A DNA stretch of 64,000 nucleotides. Origin: Synaphobranchus kaupii (Eukaryota > Chordata > Actinopteri > Anguilliformes > Synaphobranchidae). The stretch spans positions 1,038,676 to 1,102,675 of the forward strand of contig JAINUF010000027.1 in NCBI GenBank assembly GCA_029718625.1, written 5' to 3'. Positions within the stretch are counted from its first letter, which is position 1, and every line of letters begins with the position of its first letter. The position numbers and the translations under genes are program-made. The notes under the pieces were generated by a model. It ran no database searches, was not told the DNA's origin, and was given only the letters and a program-made list of their open reading frames with translations. Positions 50,676-61,200 of this stretch are shown piece by piece.

Positions 50676-50715
50676 CATTAGAGTCCCACACTATTTTAAC
50701 AGAAATTATTCTATA

Positions 50716-50719
50716 AGCG
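50716..50719 (+). repeat. Target-site duplication, right copy (AGCG)
   Basis: AGCG directly follows the LTR end CTATA and leads into CAACATGC of the satellite, completing the interrupted unit. Confidence 0.9.
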
Positions 50720-53700
50720 CAACATGCAAATGGGCTGAACTTAGTCTCTTCATTAATTATAGGTGTGTCTTGCAAGGAATATACTATATGGATCATTTAT
50801 TTTCAGTGGTTTTGTCATTGCAACCTGGCAACCCTGAGTGCATGTGGGGAATCTGTCAAAAACATGATCTACCATGATATTCCATTCCATGGTCAACACT
50901 GCCATCTAGTGGCAGGAAATGTTAATTCTTTCGTTTAAATACTGTTCATTTTCAACGTCTTCTGCTTTGGAATGTGTAATACATATACACCAATTACAAT
51001 TACATGAGAAAGGAATCAATTAGTAAATTTCTATCTGTACATTTTTTGCCTTAGGCAAAATTACTATTATGGTGAATTGTATTATCATGCTGAGTTTGAT
51101 TTTATAAGGATTTGTATTAAACAATATATGAATTTTCGAATGAAATCTAGTCTGTAATAACTTCACATGTCAAATCACTGTGAAACAGCTCGGGCTCTAT
51201 CTTGACAATCTTAGCACTTGGTCTAAACACATGGCGCAACTGCATTTAGGGTGTGACCAAGTCCACTTTTGCTAGTTAGACAGTGTGTTTTTTGAGCGCG
51301 AAGCACAGCGCAACATGCAAATGGGCTGAACTTAGTCTCTTCATTAATTATAGGTGTGTCTTGCAAGGAATATACTATATGGATCATTTATTTTCAGTGG
51401 TTTTGTCATTGCAACCTGGCAACCCTGAGTGCATGTGGGGAATCTGTCAAAAACATGATCTACCATGATATTCCATTCCATGGTCAACACTGCCATCTAG
51501 TGGCAGGAAATGTTAATTCTTTCGTTTAAATACTGTTCATTTTCAACGTCTTCTGCTTTGAAATGTGTAATACATATACACCAATTACAATTGCATGAGA
51601 AAAGAATCAATTAGTAAATTTCTATCTGTACATTTTTTGCCTTTGGCAAAATTACTATTATGGTGAATTGTATTATCATGCTGAGTTTGATTTTATAAGG
51701 ATTTGTATTAAACAATATATGAATTTTCGAATGAAATCTAGTCTGTAATAACTTCACATGTCAAATCACTGTGAAACAGCTCGGGCTCTATCTTGCCAAT
51801 CTTAGCACTTGGTCTAAACACATGGCGCAACTGCATTTAGGGTGTGACCAAGTCCACTTTTGCTAGTTAGACAGTGTGTTTTTTGAGCGCGAAGCACAGC
51901 GCAACATGCAAATGGGCTGAACTTAGTCTCTTCATTAATTATAGGTGTGTCTTGCAAGGAATATACTATATGGATCATTTATTTTCAGTGGTTTTGTCAT
52001 TGCAACCTGGCAACCCTGAGTGCATGTGGGGAATCTGTCAAAAACATGATCTACCATGATATTCCATTCCATGGTCAACACTGCCATCTAGTGGCAGGAA
52101 ATGTTAATTCTTTCGTTTAAATACTGTTCATTTTCAACGTCTTCTGCTTTGAAATGTGTAATACATATACACCAATTACAATTACATGAGAAAGGAATCA
52201 ATTAGTAAATTTCTATCTGTACATTTTTTGCCTTTGGCAAAATTACTATTATGGTGAATTGTATTATCATGCTGAGTTTGATTTTATAAGGATTTGTATT
52301 AAACAATATATGAATTTTCGAATGAAATCTAGTCTGTAATAACTTCACATGTCAAATCACTGTGAAACAGCTCGGGCTCTATCTTGACAATCTTAGCACT
52401 TGGTCTAAACACATGGCGCAACTGCATTTAGGGTGTGACCAAGTCCACTTTTGCTAGTTAGACAGTGTGTTTTTTGAGCGCGAAGCACAGCGCAACATGC
52501 AAATGGGCTGAACTTAGTCTCTTCATTAATTATAGGTGTGTCTTGCAAGGAATATACTATATGGATCATTTATTTTCAGTGGTTTTGTCATTGCAACCTG
52601 GCAACCCTGAGTGCATGTGGGGAATCTGTCAAAAACATGATCTACCATGATATTCCATTCCATGGTCAACACTGCCATCTAGTGGCAGGAAATGTTAATT
52701 CTTTCGTTTAAATACTGTTCATTTTCAACGTCTTCTGCTTTGGAATGTGTAATACATATACACCAATTACAATTACATGAGAAAGGAATCAAATAGTAAA
52801 TTTCTATCTGTACATTTTTTGCCTTAGGCAAAATTACTATTATGGTGAATTGTATTATCATGCTGAGTTTGATTTTATAAGGATTTGTATTAAACAATAT
52901 ATGAATTTTCGAATTAAATCTAGTCTGTAATAACTTCACATGTCAAATCACTGTGAAACAGCTCGGGCTCTATCTTGACAATCTTAGCACTTGGTCTAAA
53001 CACATGGCGCAACTGCATTTAGGGTGTGACCAAGTCCACTTTTGCTAGTTAGACAGTGTGTTTTTTGAGCGCGAAGCACAGCGCAACATGCAAATGGGCT
53101 GAACTTAGTCTCTTCATTAATTATAGGTGTGTCTTGCAAGGAATATACTATATGGATCATTTATTTTCAGTGGTTTTGTCATTGCAACCTGGCAACCCTG
53201 AGTGCATGTGGGGAATCTGTCAAAAACATGATCTACCATGATATTCCATTCCATGGTCAACACTGCCATCTAGTGGCAGGAAATGTTAATTCTTTCGTTT
53301 AAATACTGTTCATTTTCAACGTCTTCTGCTTTGAAATGTGTAATACATATACACCAATTACAATTACATGAGAAAGGAATCAATTAGTAAATTTCTATCT
53401 GTACATTTTTTGCCTTTGGCAAAATTACTATTATGGTGAATTGTATTATCATGCTGAGTTTGATTTTATAAGGATTTGTATTAAACAATATATGAATTTT
53501 CGAATGAAATCTAGTCTGTAATAACTTCACATGTCAAATCACTGTGAAACAGCTCGGGCTCTATCTTGACAATCTTAGCACTTGGTCTAAACACATGGCG
53601 CAACTGCATTTAGGGTGTGACCAAGTCCACTTTTGCTAGTTAGACAGTGTGTTTTTTGAGCGCGAAGCACAGCGCAACATGCAAATGGGCTGAACTTAGT

Positions 53701-54600
53701 CTCTTCATTAATTATAGGTGTGTCTTGCAAGGAATATACTATATGGATCATTTATTTTCAGTGGTTTTGTCATTGCAACCTGGCAACCCTGAGTGCATGT
53801 GGGGAATCTGTCAAAAACATGATCTACCATGATATTCCATTCCATGGTCAACACTGCCATCTAGTGGCAGGAAATGTTAATTCTTTCGTTTAAATACTGT
53901 TCATTTTCAACGTCTTCTGCTTTGGAATGTGTAATACATATACACCAATTACAATTACATGAGAAAGGAATCAATTAGTAAATTTCTATCTGTACATTTT
54001 TTGCCTTAGGCAAAATTACTATTATGGTGAATTGTATTATCATGCTGAGTTTGATTTTATAAGGATTTGTATTAAACAATATATGAATTTTCGAATGAAA
54101 TCTAGTCTGTAATAACTTCACATGTCAAATCACTGTGAAACAGCTTGGGCTCTATCTTGACAATCTTAGCACTTGGTCTAAACACATGGCGCAACTGCAT
54201 TTAGGGTGTGACCAAGTCCACTTTTGCTAGTTAGACAGTGTGTTTTTTGAGCGCGAAGCACAGCGCAACATGCAAATGGGCTGAACTTAGTCTCTTCATT
54301 AATTATAGGTGTGTCTTGCAAGGAATATACTATATGGGATCATTTATTTTCAGTGGTTTTGTCATTGCAACCTGGCAACCCTGAGTGCATGTGGGGAATC
54401 TGTCAAAAACATGATCTACCATGATATTCCATTCCATGGTCAACACTGCCATCTAGTGGCAGGAAATGTTAATTCTTTCGTTTAAATACTGTTCATTTTC
54501 AACGTCTTCTGCTTTGAAATGTGTAATACATATACACCAATTACAATTACATGAGAAAGGAATCAATTAGTAAATTTCTATCTGTACATTTTTTGCCTTT
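50720..54600 (+). repeat. Alternating two-type satellite domain, right of the element
   Basis: Continuation of the A/C alternation, with one C-C step, in the order A, C, C, A, C, A, C. It includes private variants such as GCATGAGAAAAGAATC near 51592 and AAATAGTAAAT near 52791. Confidence 0.65.
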
Positions 54601-54830
54601 GGCAAAATTACTATTATGGTGAATTGTATTATCATGCTGAGTTTGATTTTATAAGGATTTGTATTAAACAATATATGAATTTTCGAATGAAATCTAGTCT
54701 GTAATAACTTCACATGTCAAATCACTGTGAAACAGCTCGGGCTCTATCTTGACAATCTTAACACTTGGTCTAAACACATGGCGCAACTGCATTTAGGGTG
54801 TGACCAAGTCCACTTTTGCTAGTTAGACAG
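54239..54830 (+). repeat. 592-bp satellite unit with an added G
   Basis: TATATGGGATC replaces TATATGGATC near 54336. This is the only unit with the change. Confidence 0.85.
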
Positions 54831-55239
54831 TGTGTTTTTTGAGCACGAAGCACAGCGCAACATGCAAATGGGCTGAACTTAGTCTCTTCATTAATTATAG
54901 GTGTGTCTTGCAAGGAATATACTATATGGATCATTTATTTTCAGTGGTTTTGTCATTGCAACCTGGCAACCCTGAGTGCATGTGGGGAATCTGTCAAAAA
55001 CATGATCTACCATGATATTCCATTCCATGGTCAATACTGCCATCTAGTGGCAGGAAATGTTAATTCTTTCGTTTAAATACTGTTCATTTTCAACGTCTTC
55101 TGCTTTGAAATGTGTAATACATATACACCAATTACAATTACATGAGAAAGGAATCAATTAGTAAATTTCTATCTGTACATTTTTTGCCTTAGGCAAAATT
55201 ACTATTATGGTGAATTGTATTATCATGCTGAGTTTGATT

Positions 55240-58200
55240 TTATAAGGATTTGTATTAAACAATATATGAATTTTCGAATGAAATCTAGTCTGTAATAACT
55301 TCACATGTCAAATCACTGTGAAACAGCTCGGGCTCTATCTTGACAATCTTAGCACTTGGTCTAAACACATGGCGCAACTGCATTTAGGGTGTGACCAAGT
55401 CCACTTTTGCTAGTTAGACAGTGTGTTTTTTGAGCGCGAAGCACAGCGCAACATGCAAATGGGCTGAACTTAGTCTCTTCATTAATTATAGGTGTGTCTT
55501 GCAAGGAATATACTATATGGATCATTTATTTTCAGTGGTTTTGTCATTGCAACCTGGCAACCCTGAGTGCATGTGGGGAATCTGTCAAAAACATGATCTA
55601 CCATGATATTCCATTCCATGGTCAACACTGCCATCTAGTGGCAGGAAATGTTAATTCTTTCGTTTAAATACTGTTCATTTTCAACGTCTTCTGCTTTGAA
55701 ATGTGTAATACATATACACCAATTACAATTCCATGAGAAAGGAATCAATTAATAAATTTCTATCTGTACATTTTTTGCCTTTGGCAAAATTACTATTATG
55801 GTGAATTGTATTATCATGCTGAGTTTGATTTTATAAGGATTTGTATTAAACAATATATGAATTTTCGAATGAAATCTAGTCTGTAATAACTTCACATGTC
55901 AAATCACTGTGAAACAGCTCGGGCTCTATCTTGACAATCTTAGCACTTGGTCTAAACACATGGCGCAACTGCATTTAGGGTGTGACCAAGTCCACTTTTG
56001 CTAGTTAGACAGTGTGTTTTTTGAGCGCGAAGCACAGCGCAAGATGCAAATGGGCTGAACTTAGTCTCTTCATTAATTATAGGTGTGTCTTGCAAGGAAT
56101 ATACTATATGGATCATTTATTTTCAGTGGTTTTGTCATTGCAACCTGGCAACCCTGAGTGCATGTGGGGAATCTGTCAAAAACATGATCTACCATGATAT
56201 TCCATTCCATGGTCAACACTGCCATCTAGTGGCAGGAAATGTTAATTCTTTCGTTTAAATACTGTTCATTTTCAACGTCTTCTGCTTTGGAATGTGTAAT
56301 ACATATACACCAATTACAATTACATGAGAAAGGAATCAATTAGTAAATTTCTATCTGTACATTTTTTGCCTTAGGCAAAATTACTATTATGGTGAATTGT
56401 ATTATCATGCTGAGTTTGATTTTATAAGGATTTGTATTAAACAATATATGAATTTTCGAATGAAATCTAGTGTGTAATAACTTCACATGTCAAATCACTG
56501 TGAAACAGCTTGGGCTCTATCTTGACAATCTTAGCACTTGGTCTAAACACATGGCGCAACTGCATTTAGGGTGTGACCAAGTCCACTTTTGCTAGTTAGA
56601 CAGTGTGTTTTTTGAGCGCGAAGCACAGCGCAACATGCAAATGGGCTGAACTTAGTCTCTTCATTAATTATAGGTGTGTCTTGCAAGGAATATACTATAT
56701 GGATCATTTATTTTCAGTGGTTTTGTCATTGCAACCTGGCAACCCTGAGTGCATGTGGGGAATCTGTCAAAAACATGATCTACCATGATATTCCATTCCA
56801 TGGTCAACACTGCCATCTAGTGGCAGGAAATGTTAATTCTTTCGTTTAAATACTGTTCATTTTCAACGTCTTCTGCTTTGAAATGTGTAATACATATACA
56901 CCAATTACAATTACATGAGAAAGGAATCAATTAGTAAATTTCTATCTGTACATTTTTTGCCTTTGGCAAAATTACTATTATGGTGAATTGTATTATCATG
57001 CTGAGTTTGATTTTATAAGGATTTGTATTAAACAATATATGAATTTTCGAATGAAATCTAGTCTGTAATAACTTCACATGTCAAATCACTGTGAAACAGC
57101 TCGGGCTCTATCTTGACAATCTTAGCACTTGGTCTAAACACATGGCGCAACTGCATTTAGGGTGTGACCAAGTCCACTTTTGCTAGTTAGACAGTGTGTT
57201 TTTTGAGCGCGAAGCACAGCGCAACATGCAAATGGGCTGAACTTAGTCTCTTCATTAATTATAGGTGTGTCTTGCAAGGAATATACTATATGGATCATTT
57301 ATTTTCAGTGGTTTTGTCATTGCAACCTGGCAACCCTGTGTGCATGTGGGGAATCTGTCAAAAACATGATCTACCATGATATTCCATTCCATGGTCAACA
57401 CTGCCATCTAGTGGCAGGAAATGTTAATTCTTTCGTTTAAATACTGTTCATTTTCAACGTCTTCTGCTTTGGAATGTGTAATACATATACACCAATTACA
57501 ATTACATGAGAAAGGAATCAATTAGTAAATTTCTATCTGTACATTTTTTGCCTTAGGCAAAATTACTATTATGGTGAATTGTATTATCATGCTGAGTTTG
57601 ATTTTATAAGGATTTGTATTAAACAATATATGAATTTTCGAATGAAATCTAGTCTGTAATAACTTCACATGTCAAATCACTGTGAAACAGCTCGGGCTCT
57701 ATCTTGACAATCTTAGCACTTGGTCTAAACACATGGCGCAACTGCATTTAGGGTGTGACCAAGTCCACTTTTGCTAGTTAGACAGTGTGTTTTTTGAGCG
57801 CGAAGCACAGCGCAACATGCAAATGGGCTGAACTTAGTCTCTTCATTAATTATAGGTGTGTCTTGCAAGGAATATACTATATGGATCATTTATTTTCAGT
57901 GGTTTTGTCATTGCAACCTGGCAACCCTGAGTGCATGTGGGGAATCTGTCAAAAACATGATCTACCATGATATTCCATTCCATGGTCAACACTGCCATCT
58001 AGTGGCAGGAAATGTTAATTCTTTCGTTTAAATACTGTTCATTTTCAACGTCTTCTGCTTTGGAATGTGTAATACATATACACCAATTACAATTACATGA
58101 GAAAGGAATCAATTAGTAAATTTCTATCTGTACATTTTTTGCCTTAGGCAAAATTACTATTATGGTGAATTGTATTATCATGCTGAGTTTGATTTTATAA

Positions 58201-61200
58201 GGATTTGTATTAAACAATATATGAATTTTCGAATGAAATCTAGTCTGTAATAACTTCACATGTCAAATCACTGTGAAACAGCTCGGGCTCTATCTTGACA
58301 ATCTTAGCACTTGGTCTAAACACATGGCGCAACTGCATTTAGGGTGTGACCAAGTCCACTTTTGCTAGTTAGACAGTGTGTTTTTTGAGCGCGAAGCACA
58401 GCGCAACATGCAAATGGGCTGAACTTAGTCTCTTCATTAATTATAGGTGTGTCTTGCAAGGAATATACTATATGGATCATTTATTTTCAGTGGTTTTGTC
58501 ATTGCAACCTGGCAACCCTGAGTGCATGTGGGGAATCTGTCAAAAACATGATCTACCATGATATTCCATTCCATGGTCAACACTGCCATCTAGTGGCAGG
58601 AAATGTTAATTCTTTCGTTTAAATACTGTTCATTTTCAACGTCTTCTGCTTTGGAATGTGTAATACATATACACCAATTACAATTACATGAGAAAGGAAT
58701 CAATTAGTAAATTTCTATCTGTACATTTTTTGCCTTAGGCAAAATTACTATTATGGTGAATTGTATTATCATGCTGAGTTTGATTTTATAAGGATTTGTA
58801 TTAAACAATATATGAATTTTCGAATGAAATCTAGTCTGTAATAACTTCACATGTCAAATCACTGTGAAACAGCTCGGGCTCTATCTTGACAATCTTAGCA
58901 CTTGGTCTAAACACATGGCGCAACTGCATTTAGGGTGTGACCAAGTCCACTTTTGCTAGTTAGACAGTGTGTTTTTTGAGCGCGAAGCACAGCGCAACAT
59001 GCAAATGGGCTGAACTTAGTCTCTTCATTAATTATAGGTGTGTCTTGCAAGGAATATACTATATGGATCATTTATTTTCAGTGGTTTTGTCATTGCAACC
59101 TGGCAACCCTGAGTGCATGTGGGGAATCTGTCAAAAACATGATCTACCATAATATTCCATTCCATGGTCAACACTGCCATCTACTGGCAGGAAATGTTAA
59201 TTCTTTCGTTTAAATACTGTTCATTTTCAACGTCTTCTGCTTTGAAATGTGTAATACATATACACCAATTACAATTACATGAGAAAGGAATCAATTAATA
59301 CATTTCTATCTGTACATTTTTTGCCTTTGGCAAAATTATTATTATGGTGAATTGTATTATCATGCTGAGTTTGATTTTATAAGGATTTGTATTAAACAAT
59401 ATATGAATTTTCGAATGAAATCTAGTCTGTAATAACTTCACATGTCAAATCACTGTGAAACAGCTCGGGCTCTATCTTGACAATCTTAGCACTTGGTCTA
59501 AACACATGGCGCAACTGCATTTAGGGTGTGACCAAGTCCACTTTTGCTAGTTAGACAGTGTGTTTTTTGAGCGCGAAGCACAGCGCAACATGCAAATGGG
59601 CTGAACTTAGTCTCTTCATTAATTATAGGTGTGTCTTGCAAGGAATATACTATATGGATCATTTATTTTCAGTGGTTTTGTCATTGCAACCTGGCAACCC
59701 TGAGTGCATGTGGGGAATCTGTCAAAAACATGATCTACCATGATATTCCATTCCATGGTCAACACTGCCATCTAGTGGCAGGAAATGTTAATTCTTTCGT
59801 TTAAATACTGTTCATTTTCAACGTCTTCTGCTTTGAAATGTGTAATACATATACACCAATTACAATTACATGAGAAAGGAATCAATTAATAAATTTCTAT
59901 CTGTACATTTTTTGCCTTTGGCAAAATTATTATTATGGTGAATTGTATTATCATGCTGAGTTTGATTTTATAAGGATTTGTATTAAACAATATATGAATT
60001 TTCGAATGAAATCTAGTCTGTAATAACTTCACATGTCAAATCACTGTGAAACAGCTCGGGCTCTATCTTGACAATCTTAGCACTTGGTCTAAACACATGG
60101 CGCAACTGCATTTAGGGTGTGACCAAGTCCACTTTTGCTAGTTAGACAGTGTGTTTTTTGAGCGCGAAGCACAGCGCAAGATGCAAATGGGCTGAACTTA
60201 GTCTCTTCATTAATTATAGGTGTGTCTTGCAAGGAATATACTATATGGATCATTTATTTTCAGTGGTTTTGTCATTGCAACCTGGCAACCCTGAGTGCAT
60301 GTGGGGAATCTGTCAAAAACATGATCTACCATGATATTCCATTCCATGGTCAACACTGCCATCTAGTGGCAGGAAATGTTAATTCTTTCGTTTAAATACT
60401 GTTCATTTTCAACGTCTTCTGCTTTGGAATGTGTAATACATATACACCAATTACAATTACATGAGAAAGGAATCAATTAGTAAATTTCTATCTGTACATT
60501 TTTTGCCTTAGGCAAAATTACTATTATGGTGAATTGTATTATCATGCTGAGTTTGATTTTATAAGGATTTGTATTAAACAATATATGAATTTTCGAATGA
60601 AATCTAGTGTGTAATAACTTCACATGTCAAATCACTGTGAAACAGCTCGGGCTCTATCTTGACAATCTTAGCACTTGGTCTAAACACATGGCGCAACTGC
60701 ATTTAGGGTGTGACCAAGTCCACTTTTGCTAGTTAGACAGTGTGTTTTTTGAGCGCGAAGCACAGCGCAACATGCAAATGGGCTGAACTTAGTCTCTTCA
60801 TTAATTATAGGTGTGTCTTGCAAGGAATATACTATATGGATCATTTATTTTCAGTGGTTTTGTCATTGCAACCTGGCAACCCTGAGTGCATGTGGGGAAT
60901 CTGTCAAAAACATGATCTACCATGATATTCCATTCCATGGTCAACACTGCCATCTAGTGGCAGGAAATGTTAATTCTTTCGTTTAAATACTGTTCATTTT
61001 CAACGTCTTCTGCTTTGAAATGTGTAATACATATACACCAATTACAATTACATGAGAAAGGAATCAATTAGTAAATTTCTATCTGTACATTTTTTGCCTT
61101 TGGCAAAATTACTATTATGGTGAATTGTATTATCATGCTGAGTTTGATTTTATAAGGATTTGTATTAAACAATATATGAATTTTCGAATGAAATCTAGTC

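Larger units (their letters stand above)
45183..50715 (-). mobile_element. Internally deleted endogenous retrovirus (LTR element)
   Basis: A 5,533-bp element between two directly repeated 570-bp LTRs, flanked by a 4-bp AGCG target duplication and inserted at position 274 of a satellite unit. The coding strand is minus. Order: LTR, tRNA-Ser primer site, leader, gag remnants with matrix, PPPY motif, capsid and a CCHC zinc knuckle, a short possible protease start, the env membrane anchor and tail, polypurine tract, LTR. No reverse transcriptase, RNase H or integrase motifs are present, and the gap between gag and env is a deletion. The UAG between gag and the presumed pro-pol, the PPPY motif, the single zinc knuckle and the 4-bp duplication fit gammaretrovirus/epsilonretrovirus-like elements of class I type. 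Exact family assignment needs comparison with a repeat library. Confidence 0.95.
50146..50715 (-). repeat. 5' LTR (570 bp)
   Basis: Same length and sequence as the 3' LTR, at a constant offset of 4,963 bp. Its boundaries are fixed by where the two copies stop matching: satellite AGCG at one side, TAACTT and the primer site at the other. This copy would drive genomic transcription on the minus strand, towards lower coordinates. Confidence 0.95.

Noticed and set aside
50425..50877. 150-codon plus-strand frame joining LTR and satellite
   Set aside because: Antisense to the element, GTG start, created by the insertion junction. The LTR part is non-coding.
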